Below are positions 1 to 8,974 of a stretch of 64,000 nt of DNA, piece after piece (the stretch's first letter is position 1; each line of letters starts with the position of its first letter). The notes under the pieces were generated by a model that saw only the letters and a program-made list of their open reading frames with translations, did not search any database and was not told the origin of the DNA. The stretch is from Solirubrobacterales bacterium (GTDB lineage Bacteria; Actinomycetota; Thermoleophilia; Solirubrobacterales; 70-9): NCBI GenBank assembly GCA_017882505.1, contig JADGPJ010000003.1, positions 1 through 64,000 of the forward strand. Reading direction: 5' to 3'. Position numbers and translations under genes: made by a program.

Positions 1-890
1 ACCCCCTCGTCGATCGCCGCGATCGAGGTCCAGCGCCCCTCGCCCGAGTCCGAGACGCGGCCGGCGAAGTCGGAGAGGTCGGGCGATTCCTGCATCGCCG
101 CCGCGGTCAGGTCGAGCAGCCAGGAACCGACGACGCTGCCGCGGCGCCAGACCTCGGTGACCTCCGGCAGGTCGAGGTCGTACTGGTAGTACTCGGGGTG
201 ATCCAGCGGCGCCGTCTCGGCGTCCGCCTCGCGGCTGACTTTGCCGGCGTTGGCGTTCTTGAGGATGTTCAGACCCTCGGCGTAGGCGGCCATCATCCCG
301 TACTCGATTCCGTTGTGGACCATCTTCACGAAGTGGCCGGCGCCGTTGGGGCCGCAGTGGAGGTAGCCGTTCTCGGAGGGCGAGGGATCGCCGGAGCGGC
401 CCGGGGTGCGCTCGGCAGAGTCGACGCCCGGAGCCAGCGAGGCGAAGATCGGGTCGAGCCGCTCGACGGCGCGATCGGGGCCGCCGATCATCAGGCAGTA
501 GCCACGCTCGAGGCCGAAGACGCCGCCGCTGGTGCCGCAGTCGACGTAGTCGATCCCCTTCTGGCCGACCTTGGCGGCGCGACGAATGTCGTCGCGGTAG
601 TAGGAGTTGCCGCCGTCGATGATCGCGTCGCCGGACTCGAGCACCTCGGCGACGCCCTCGACGGTCTTCTCGGTGATCTCGCCGGCCGGAACCATCACCC
701 AGACCGAGCGCGGGGCCGGCATCGCCGAGGCCAGGTCCTGCAGCGAAGAGGCTCCTTCGGCTCCCTCGCCGACCAGTTCGGCGATCGCCTCCGGGTTGAC
801 GTCGTAGACGACGCACTTGTGGCCGTCCCGCATCAGGCGGCGAGCCATGTTGGCTCCCATGCGACCGAGGCCGACGATTCCGAGTTCCAT
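1..890 (-). CDS. gnd: 6-phosphogluconate dehydrogenase (decarboxylating), partial
   Basis: NADP-linked oxidative decarboxylation of 6-phosphogluconate to ribulose-5-phosphate in the cytosol. The minus strand opens with MELGIVGLGRMGANMARRL, a Rossmann nucleotide-binding start. It continues with a GGNSYYRDD segment, a GTSGG substrate segment and the KMVHNGIEYGMM catalytic helix (Lys, Asn). The DSGEGRW block is typical of the short YqeC/GntZ-type family. About 296 codons are visible and the C-terminus runs off the left edge, so little is missing. The ATG is preceded by GGAGG about five bases upstream. It diverges from zwf, the preceding enzyme of the same pathway. The ORF track omits it, probably because it is cut by the edge. 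Confidence 0.93.
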   Translation of the reverse strand, partial: MELGIVGLGRMGANMARRLMRDGHKCVVYDVNPEAIAELVGEGAEGASSLQDLASAMPAPRSVWVMVPAGEITEKTVEGVAEVLESGDAIIDGGNSYYRDDIRRAAKVGQKGIDYVDCGTSGGVFGLERGYCLMIGGPDRAVERLDPIFASLAPGVDSAERTPGRSGDPSPSENGYLHCGPNGAGHFVKMVHNGIEYGMMAAYAEGLNILKNANAGKVSREADAETAPLDHPEYYQYDLDLPEVTEVWRRGSVVGSWLLDLTAAAMQESPDLSDFAGRVSDSGEGRWTSIAAIDEG

Positions 891-947
891 CAAAACCTCC
901 GCGGTGAGCGCTGCAGGGAAGGGTGGGCGCAATCCTAGGCGCTCGAC

Positions 948-992
948 CGAGATTGCAGTTGACCCCGCCATGCCGGGCTAAATGCAATCTCG
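948..992. promoter_or_regulatory. Dyad between divergent gnd and zwf
   Basis: The 140-bp space between the two start codons contains a perfect 10-bp inverted repeat, CGAGATTGCA and TGCAATCTCG, separated by 25 bases. Both genes start away from it, so it is not a terminator. It could be an operator or leader structure shared by two pentose phosphate genes. This is inference only. Confidence 0.35.
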
Positions 993-1030
993 CGCTCGCC
1001 GGGAGGCGAAAGGGATAGCCTGCGCGGCGA

Positions 1031-2434
1031 ATGAGCAAGGGCGCTCCGAAACACGACGCCGCCGCCGCCGACGTGCTGGCGATCTTCGGCATCAGCGGCG
1101 ACCTGGCGAAGAAAATGACCTTCCGGGCGCTCTACCGGCTCGAGGCCGCCGGCAAGCTCGAGTGCCCGATCGTCGGCGTCGCGATCGACGACTGGGACGA
1201 CGAGAGGCTGCGCCGGCACGCCCGCGAGTCGATCGCCGGCTCGGTCGGCGACCCCGACGAGGACGTCTTCAGCCGGCTCGCCGCCCGCCTCTCCTACGTC
1301 CAGGGCGACTACACCGACGCCGACACCTTCAAACGGGTCGGGGTGGCGCTCGGCGGCGCCGAGCACCCGGTCTTCTACCTGGAGATACCCCCTTTCCTCT
1401 TCTCGACCGTGGTCGGCGGGCTCGGTCAGGCCGGCCTGACCGAGAACGCGCACGTGGTGATCGAGAAGCCCTTCGGTCACGACCTCGAATCGGCCCGGGC
1501 GCTCAACGCCGAACTCTGCGTGGTGCTCGAGGAGGAGCAGATCCTGCGGATCGACCACTACCTCGGCAAGGAGCCGGTGATGGACATCACCTACCTGCGC
1601 TTCGTCAACTCGATCCTGGAGCCGGTCTGGAACCGGGAGCACGTCAGCCACGTGCAGATGACGATCGCCGAGGACTTCGGCGTCGACGACCGCGGCCGCT
1701 TCTACGACGCGGTCGGGGCGATGCGCGACGTGATCCAGAACCACGCCCTGCAGGTGCTCGGCCTGGTCGCGATGGAGCCGCCGACCGGCAACCACCACGA
1801 CTCGATCCGCGACAAGAAGCTGGAGCTGTTCAAGGCGATGCGCGCCGCCGACCCCAAGCGCTACGTGCGCGGCCAGTACGAGGGCTTCCTCGACGTCAAG
1901 GACGTGGCGCCGGGCTCGACCACCGAGACCTTCGCCGCGGTCGAGCTGGAGATCGACAACTGGCGCTGGAGCGGCGTCCCCTTCTTCATCCGCGCCGGCA
2001 AGTGCATGCCGTCGAAGTCGAGCGAGGTGACCGCGGTCTTCCGGCGGCCGCCGCAGCTGGGCATCGGACACGGCAAGACGCCGGAGCCGAACAAGATGAC
2101 CTTCCGGATCGAGCCGGTACCGGGGTCGCGGATGCGGATGTACGCGAAGAAGGCCGGCGAGGAGGCATTCGAGCCGGCTGACCTCGAGGTGCTGTTCGAG
2201 AAAGTCCCGGGCGAGGACCCCGAGCCCTACGAGCGCCTGCTCGGCGACGCGATCGCCGGCCGCCACCCCCTCTTCACCCGCCAGGACGCCGTCGAAGAGA
2301 CCTGGCGCGTGGTGCAGCCGCTGCTCGACGAACCGGGCCCGGTCCTCCCCTACGCGCCCGACACCTGGGGGCCGAAGGAGGCCAACGACCTGACCCGCGG
2401 CATAGCCCAGTGGTCGGAGCCCTGGCTGCCCTGA
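1031..2434 (+). CDS. zwf: Glucose-6-phosphate 1-dehydrogenase
   Basis: Oxidises glucose-6-phosphate to 6-phosphogluconolactone with NADP, the entry step of the oxidative pentose phosphate pathway. The 467-residue length is typical. Visible motifs are the N-terminal GISGDLAKK nucleotide-binding segment (residues 20-28), EKPFG (145-149) and the signature RIDHYLGKE (173-181), which holds the substrate-binding Lys and catalytic His region. The ATG at 1031 puts the Rossmann strand near the N-terminus, and no strong Shine-Dalgarno is visible. It diverges from gnd and is followed by a small terminator-like hairpin. Confidence 0.95.
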   Translation: MSKGAPKHDAAAADVLAIFGISGDLAKKMTFRALYRLEAAGKLECPIVGVAIDDWDDERLRRHARESIAGSVGDPDEDVFSRLAARLSYVQGDYTDADTFKRVGVALGGAEHPVFYLEIPPFLFSTVVGGLGQAGLTENAHVVIEKPFGHDLESARALNAELCVVLEEEQILRIDHYLGKEPVMDITYLRFVNSILEPVWNREHVSHVQMTIAEDFGVDDRGRFYDAVGAMRDVIQNHALQVLGLVAMEPPTGNHHDSIRDKKLELFKAMRAADPKRYVRGQYEGFLDVKDVAPGSTTETFAAVELEIDNWRWSGVPFFIRAGKCMPSKSSEVTAVFRRPPQLGIGHGKTPEPNKMTFRIEPVPGSRMRMYAKKAGEEAFEPADLEVLFEKVPGEDPEPYERLLGDAIAGRHPLFTRQDAVEETWRVVQPLLDEPGPVLPYAPDTWGPKEANDLTRGIAQWSEPWLP

Positions 2435-2491
2435 CGGCGACGGGCCGAATTACCTCCAAATAGGGTATTTCAGGCCAATCAACACGGAATG

Positions 2492-2512
2492 CCTAGCGTC
2501 TTGCTAGGTTTT
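2492..2512 (+). terminator. Terminator-like hairpin after zwf
   Basis: CCTAGC-GTCTT-GCTAGG forms a perfect 6-bp stem with a 5-base loop followed directly by TTTT. It lies 58 bases after the zwf stop and upstream of the efeU operator. The stem is short, so strength is uncertain. Confidence 0.5.
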
Positions 2513-2520
2513 GGGCGGCC

Positions 2521-2538
2521 TAATTAGGGCCGCCTAAC
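2521..2538 (+). promoter_or_regulatory. Palindromic operator and -10 region abutting the efeU start
   Basis: TTAGGGCCGCCTAAC (2524-2538) ends at the base immediately before the efeU ATG and overlaps a TAATTA element (2521-2526) that could be a -10 box. The same motif, TTAGGGnnnCCTAAC, recurs upstream of efeO. There is no Shine-Dalgarno between motif and ATG, suggesting a leaderless transcript. Position and pairing suggest an iron-responsive repressor site. It is not the classical 19-bp DtxR box (the half-site spacing differs). Confidence 0.5.
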
Positions 2539-3429
2539 ATGATCCCCACCTTCGTCATCACCTTGAGAGAGGGCGTCGAGGCCGCCCTCATCGTCGGCAT
2601 CATCGCCGCCTTCCTGGCCAAGGAGGGCCGCCGCGATGCGATTCGGCAGATGTGGCTCGGCGTGGCGATCGCGATCGGCCTCTGCGTCGGCGTCGCCGTG
2701 ATCCTCGAAATCGTCGGCCAGGACCTGCCGCAGAAACAGCAGGAGGGGCTGGAGACGGTGATCAGTCTGATCGCGGTCTCGGCGGTCACCTACATGATCG
2801 TCTGGATGCGCCGCAACGCTCGCGGCATCAAGGCGACGCTCGAGGGCGAGGCGGCCTCGGCGCTGGCGGCCGGCTCGACGATGGCGCTCGTCGCGATGGC
2901 CTTCCTCGCGGTCCTGCGCGAGGGCCTCGAGACCTCGGTCTTCCTCCTCGCCGCCTTCCAGCACTCGACCGACGCCACCGCCGCCAGCTCGGGGGCGGTG
3001 CTGGGACTGGTCGCGGCGATCGCGATCGGCCTCGGCCTCTACCGCGGCGGCGTCCGGATCAACCTCTCGCGCTTCTTCCGCTTCACCGGCCTGGTGCTCG
3101 TCTTCGTCGCCGCCGGGTTGATCGCGACCGCCGCCCACACCGCGCACGAGGCGGGCTGGATCAACGGGCTCCAGGGCCAGGCGATCGACCTCTCCTGGCT
3201 GGTCCAGCCGGGGACGATCTCCGGCTCGCTGCTGACCGGGATGCTGGGGCTGCAACCGAGCCCGACCGTGATCGAGGCGCTCGTCTACGTCCTCTACGCG
3301 TTGCCGATGGCGCTCTACGTTCTCTGGCCGGACCGCTTCCGCCGCGTTCGCGGCAGCCGGGTCACGAGCCGCCGCCAGGGCGCCCCGGCTGGCACCCCTG
3401 CGCTGAGTTCCTCTCCCGACCTTCGATGA
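2539..3429 (+). CDS. efeU: FTR1-family iron permease EfeU
   Basis: Membrane iron permease of the EfeUOB ferrous/ferric uptake system. The 296-residue protein has about seven hydrophobic segments and two REGxE iron-binding motifs: REGVE near residue 10 within TLREGVEAALIVG, and REGLE near residue 135, as expected for FTR1 transporters. The start fits the family because the first REGxE helix begins at residue 3. The stop overlaps the efeB start (ATGA), indicating translational coupling. A palindromic operator touches the start codon. The C-terminal tail after the last membrane helix is short and charged. Confidence 0.93.
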   Translation: MIPTFVITLREGVEAALIVGIIAAFLAKEGRRDAIRQMWLGVAIAIGLCVGVAVILEIVGQDLPQKQQEGLETVISLIAVSAVTYMIVWMRRNARGIKATLEGEAASALAAGSTMALVAMAFLAVLREGLETSVFLLAAFQHSTDATAASSGAVLGLVAAIAIGLGLYRGGVRINLSRFFRFTGLVLVFVAAGLIATAAHTAHEAGWINGLQGQAIDLSWLVQPGTISGSLLTGMLGLQPSPTVIEALVYVLYALPMALYVLWPDRFRRVRGSRVTSRRQGAPAGTPALSSSPDLR

Positions 3430-4599
3430 CCCCAATCAGCCGCCGCCGCCTGCTGGCGTCCGCCGGCATCGGCGCCGCGGGGATCGGCCTCGGCGCCGGC
3501 GGCTATCTGGTCGGCCAGGGCACGGCGGAGGCCGGCGGCGAAGGCACCGGCAGCGTTCCCTTCTACGGCGAGCACCAGGCCGGCATCGACACCCCCGCCC
3601 AGGATCGGCTCCATTTCGCCTCCTTCGACCTGCTGACCGACAACCGCGCCGAGCTGCGCGAACTGATGCGCGAGTGGTCGCGAGCGGCAGCGGATATGAC
3701 CGCCGGCGAGTTGATCGGCGACGTCAACGAGATGCAGCTGGCGCCGCCCGACGACACCGGCGAGACCGTCGGCCTGCTCCCCTCGAGCCTCACCGTCACC
3801 TTCGGCTTCGGTCCGAGCCTGTTCGAGCGGCGCGGGCTCGGGCTCGCGGCCAAGCGCCCGGCGGCGTTGCGCCAGATCCCACCGCTCTGACGACCCCCAG
3901 GTCGTCTTCCACGCCGTCCGCAACCTGGCCCGGATCGGCCGCGGCACGGTGGCGATGCGCTGGTCCCAGCTCGACTTCGGGCGCACCGCGAGCACCAGCC
4001 GCGGCCAGGACACGCCGCGCAACCTGATGGGGATGAAGGACGGCACCGCCAACATCCGCGCCGAGGACACCGACGCGATGAGCCGCTTCGTCTGGGTCGG
4101 CGGCGAGGGCCCGGCCTGGATGCGCGGTGGCAGCTACCTGGTCACGCGCCGGATCCGGATGCTGCTCGAGGTCTGGGACCGCTCCTCGCTGGAAGACCAG
4201 GAGCGGACGATCGGCCGCCACAAGTACAGCGGCGCGCCGCTCGGCGCTCACCCCGAGTTCGACCCGCTCGACCTCGACGCCGGGAAGGACGGCCAGCCGG
4301 CGATCCCGGTCGACGCCCACGTGCGGCTCGCCTCGGCCCAGGTCAACGACGGCGAGCGGATCCTGCGCCGCGGCTACTCCTTCACCGACGGCGTCGACGA
4401 GCGGCTCGGCGAGCTCGAAGCCGGTCTCTTCTTCATCTGCTTCCAGCGCGACCCCGAGAGGCAGTTCGTCGCGATCCAGCGCCGGCTCGGCTCCTCCGAC
4501 GCCCTCAACGAGTACATCAAGCACGTCGGCAGCGCCGTCTTCGCGGTCCCACCCGGCGCCCCGCCGGGCGGCTACGTCGGCCAGACGCTGCTCGGCTGA
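3426..4599 (+). pseudogene. efeB: Deferrochelatase/DyP-type peroxidase EfeB, disrupted
   Basis: A Tat-exported haem peroxidase of the Efe system, split over two frames. The 5' part (3426-3890) starts at the ATGA overlap with efeU and carries a twin-arginine signal (SRRRLLA). It reads as DyP family to RQIPPL and then stops at 3888-3890. The homology resumes in another frame exactly at DDPQVVFHAV (3889 on) and runs to 4599. This part includes the DyP GxxDG motif (GMKDG), the candidate haem-ligand region DAHVRL and the Arg segment TRRIRM. The stretch of about 20 residues normally between these blocks (the conserved GDxLDP...GGDL region) is absent. A deletion of some 60 bases that also shifts frame explains this. 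It is either a true loss or an assembly error. Confidence 0.85.
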
Positions 4600-4626
4600 G
4601 CCCCACAGCGCTTAATCCGACTTCTC

Positions 4627-4656
4627 TTGTCGGTCTTTGTTAGGGTGCCCTAACTC
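4627..4656 (+). promoter_or_regulatory. efeO promoter with the shared palindromic operator
   Basis: TTAGGGTGCCCTAAC (4640-4654) matches the efeU-proximal site at 12 of 15 positions, including both half-sites. It lies between a possible -35 (TTGTCG, 4627-4632) and overlaps a possible -10 (TAACTC, 4651-4656) with 18-base spacing. Repressor binding here would block the promoter. This suggests efeO is co-regulated with efeUB, probably by iron (inference). Confidence 0.5.
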
Positions 4657-4691
4657 TCGTCCCGACACACCCAGCATGGAGCCTCGCCCAG

Positions 4692-5822
4692 ATGAATCGA
4701 ATCCCCGTCCGCGCGGCACTCACCGCCGGCGTCGCCGGCCTCCTCGCCGTCTTCGCGACCGCCTGTGGCTCCAGCGACGAGGCGCCGGCCGGCGCCGCCA
4801 AGATGAGCATCAAGCTGACCGACGCCGGCTGCGATCCCCACGACGCCAAGGCGCCGGCGGGACCGATCAACTTCGAAATCGAAAACGACGGCAGCTCCAA
4901 GGTGACCGAGATGGAGGTGCTCGACGGGGAAACGATCCTCGGCGAGAAGGAGAACCTGACCGAAGGCCTCAGCGGCAGCTTCTCGCTGACCCTCGAGAAG
5001 GGCGAGTACACCCTCCGCTGCAACGGCGGCTCCGCCGAAGACGGCACGCTGACGGTCAGCGGCGAGCTCGAGTCGGGCAACAGCCCCGGGGTCGGAAAGG
5101 CGATCGCGCGCTACCGCGAATACCTCGAGCAGAACACAGCCGAGCTGGTCGCGACGACGAAGCCGTTCGTCGCCGCCGTCGTCGCCGGCAACGTCGCCGA
5201 GGCGAAATCGCTGTACGCGGCGGCGCGGATCCCCTACGAGCGGATCGAGCCGGTGGCCGAGTCCTTCGGCGACCTCGACCCCCGCATCGACGCCCGCGCC
5301 AACGACGTCCCGGCGAGCGAATTCGAGGGCTTCCACCGGATCGAGAAGGCGCTCTGGACCGGAGGCACCGCCAAGGGCATGGCTCCCGTCGCCAAGCGGC
5401 TGCAGGCCGACGTCGAAGAACTGCAGGCCAAGGTGAAGACGGTCGAGCTGCAGGCGGTCCAGATCGCCAACGGCGCCAACGAGCTCCTCGGCGAGGTCTC
5501 CGCCTCGAAGATCACCGGCGAGGAGGAGCGCTACTCCCACATCGACCTGGTCGACTTCGAGGCCAACGTCGAAGGGGCCGAAGCGGCCTTCGACGCGGTC
5601 GAGCCGCTGCTCAGCGCCGGCGACCCGAAGCTGGCGAAGGAAATCGAAGCCGACTTCGGGAAGGTCTACGCGACGCTGAAGCCCTACCGCCGCGACAACG
5701 GGTTCGTCTCCTATACGGAGCTGACGGCGGCGGACACGCGCAAGCTGGCCCAGTCGATCGACGCCCTCGCCGAGAAGCTGAGCGAGGTGCCGGCGGCGAT
5801 TGTCACGGGGGAACAGAGCTAG
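4692..5822 (+). CDS. efeO: EfeO iron-uptake lipoprotein (cupredoxin plus M75 imelysin domain)
   Basis: Extracytoplasmic component that binds iron and delivers it to EfeU. It has a lipoprotein signal with lipobox FATAC (Cys25). A cupredoxin-like domain follows (about residues 35-125: AKMSIKLTDAGC...KGEYTLRC...GTLTVSG), then an imelysin/M75 domain carrying the HxxE metal motif in GFHRIEKALW (His215, Glu218). The 376-residue length is normal for two-domain EfeO. It has its own operator and promoter, although it follows the broken efeB. The ATG is chosen because it gives a complete signal peptide. Confidence 0.92.
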   Translation: MNRIPVRAALTAGVAGLLAVFATACGSSDEAPAGAAKMSIKLTDAGCDPHDAKAPAGPINFEIENDGSSKVTEMEVLDGETILGEKENLTEGLSGSFSLTLEKGEYTLRCNGGSAEDGTLTVSGELESGNSPGVGKAIARYREYLEQNTAELVATTKPFVAAVVAGNVAEAKSLYAAARIPYERIEPVAESFGDLDPRIDARANDVPASEFEGFHRIEKALWTGGTAKGMAPVAKRLQADVEELQAKVKTVELQAVQIANGANELLGEVSASKITGEEERYSHIDLVDFEANVEGAEAAFDAVEPLLSAGDPKLAKEIEADFGKVYATLKPYRRDNGFVSYTELTAADTRKLAQSIDALAEKLSEVPAAIVTGEQS

Positions 5823-5856
5823 AGGCTCAGACGGGGAGCTCTGGCCGGGCGGGGCC

Positions 5857-5923
5857 TGGCGAGGGAGGAGGGGCCTGCGGGCGGGCCAAACTGGGTCCGT
5901 TCTCGGCCCCTCCTCCCTCGCCA
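5857..5923. repeat. 19-bp perfect inverted repeat downstream of efeO
   Basis: GGCGAGGGAGGAGGGGCC (5858-5875) pairs perfectly with GGCCCCTCCTCCCTCGCC (5905-5922), plus one flanking T:A pair, around a 29-base loop. It lies 34 bases after the efeO stop in the 252-bp gap before recQ. It may act as a termination or mRNA-stabilising structure. There is no T-run, so a classical intrinsic terminator is not demonstrated. The rest of the gap shows nothing recognisable. Confidence 0.45.
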
Positions 5924-6074
5924 CCCACCCGGTCAGCGGCTTCCGGCCGAGGGTTGAGCCGTGCCGTGGGTGGGTCCGAGCCGCCGGCTGGCGGTGCTGC
6001 TGCCGAATTTCGGTCGGCGGAAAGTCCAGGATCGGGGGGCATGGCCCATCCGCTGAGTTGCTTAAGGTCGGTGG

Positions 6075-7634
<1,560 letters not shown>

Positions 7635-7770
7635 GCCGAGCCATCGGCCGGCGCCTCCCGGGCGCGGCGAGGGGCCTTCACAGATCGGTCACGGCTTGGC
7701 CACCAATCGGCCACATCTGGGGAAGACGGCGGCTCTAGCTTCGGGCGGCACCTACTGAAAGGACCCGAAG

Positions 7771-8901
7771 ATGAGACGTGCCCTTGCCACTGCCGCGGTG
7801 CTCGTTCTGGCCGCGCTGACCTCGGTCTCCGTCGCCACCGCGCACGATGGCCATTCCAACGACAACCATCACGGCTTCAACGACCAGCGCGGCCACTCCG
7901 AGGAGCGCTCAAACCGTCCCGTCACCTACGCCGTGATCGGCGATACCCCCTATGGCCAGCCGCAGATCGAGAACTTTCCCAACGACGTGGCCGAGATCAA
8001 CGCCGACCGGCAGGTCAGCCTGGTCCTGCACCTGGGCGACATCAAGAACGGCTCGAGCGAATGCTCGACCAGTTACTTCGAACAGATCCGCGCCGACTTC
8101 AACCTCTTCGCGGACCCGTTCGTCTACACGCCCGGCGACAACGAGTGGACCGACTGCCACCGCGCCAACAACGGTGCCTACTGGCCGGCTGGCCCGGTCC
8201 TCAACGGCGACGTCCGTCCGGCCCGCCTCGAAGAGATCCACCGGATCTTCTTCGACCATCCCGGCTGGACCCTGGGTCAGCAGCCGCGGCGTGTCGAGAC
8301 GCAGGGAGGTCGCTACGTCGAAAACGTGCTCTGGAACGAGTCGAACGTCGAGTTCGGTGACCTCAACGTCCCCGGCTCCAACAACGACTGGCTTCCCTGG
8401 TTCGGCCAGCCGCAGACCAGCTCCCAGATCGACGAGGTCACCAGCCGCACCGAAGCCGACCTGGCCTGGATGGCCCGGATCTTCGACCGCGCTCGCGACG
8501 AGCACGCTAAAGCGGTGGCGATCGGCATCCAGGCCGACATGTGGGACCCGGCGATCGAGGGCGACCCGATCCAGTACGACCATTTCCAGCCGATCGTGCA
8601 GGCGCTCGCGCGCGAAGCGCTGCGCTTCGGCGGGCCGGTGCTGCTGATGAACGGCGACTCCCACAAGTTCGTCGACGATCATCCCCTCGCCGACCCGAGC
8701 CGGCCGCAGAACAAGAGCATCTACGGCATCACCCAGGACGTCCCCAACCTGCGGCGGATCACCGTCAACGGCAGCACCACCCCCTGTCACGAGTGGCTGA
8801 AGCTGACCGTCGACCCCCGCACCTCCGCGGTGTTCAGCTACGTCCGCGAGCAGTTCGCCAGACAGCCGGGCTTCGACCCCACGGTCTGCCCCTCGAAATA
8901 G
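7771..8901 (+). CDS. Secreted metallophosphoesterase-like protein
   Basis: A 376-residue protein with a signal peptide (cut near SVATA-HD), then a His/Asn-rich stretch. A calcineurin-like phosphoesterase core follows. Metal-ligand motifs are GDTPYG (57-62), HLGDIKNG (87-94), PGDNEW (121-126) and NGDSH (294-298). The substrate is unknown; the HDGHSNDNHHGF stretch could bind metal. AAAGGA precedes the ATG by about eight bases. The gene is monocistronic and ends at a strong bidirectional hairpin shared with the convergent hydrolase gene. Confidence 0.8.
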   Translation: MRRALATAAVLVLAALTSVSVATAHDGHSNDNHHGFNDQRGHSEERSNRPVTYAVIGDTPYGQPQIENFPNDVAEINADRQVSLVLHLGDIKNGSSECSTSYFEQIRADFNLFADPFVYTPGDNEWTDCHRANNGAYWPAGPVLNGDVRPARLEEIHRIFFDHPGWTLGQQPRRVETQGGRYVENVLWNESNVEFGDLNVPGSNNDWLPWFGQPQTSSQIDEVTSRTEADLAWMARIFDRARDEHAKAVAIGIQADMWDPAIEGDPIQYDHFQPIVQALAREALRFGGPVLLMNGDSHKFVDDHPLADPSRPQNKSIYGITQDVPNLRRITVNGSTTPCHEWLKLTVDPRTSAVFSYVREQFARQPGFDPTVCPSK

Positions 8902-8909
8902 GAACCGGC

Positions 8910-8945
8910 CACCGCCCGGTGCGCCCAGCGGCGCACCGGGCGGTG
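8910..8945. terminator. Strong bidirectional hairpin between convergent genes
   Basis: A perfect 16-bp stem (ACCGCCCGGTGCGCC paired with GGCGCACCGGGCGGT plus one outer C:G) with loop CAGC. It lies nine bases after the phosphoesterase stop and 30 bases beyond the convergent CocE-like stop, placing it as a terminator for both strands. Confidence 0.8.
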
Positions 8946-8974
8946 CGCTCGGTCCCTCGACCCGCCGCGCGGCG

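Noticed and set aside
2524-2538. Classical DtxR/IdeR iron box at efeU
   Set aside because: The half-sites are TTAGG/CCTAA but separated by 4 bases, whereas the DtxR consensus has the outer half-sites 9 bases apart. Kept as a generic candidate operator.
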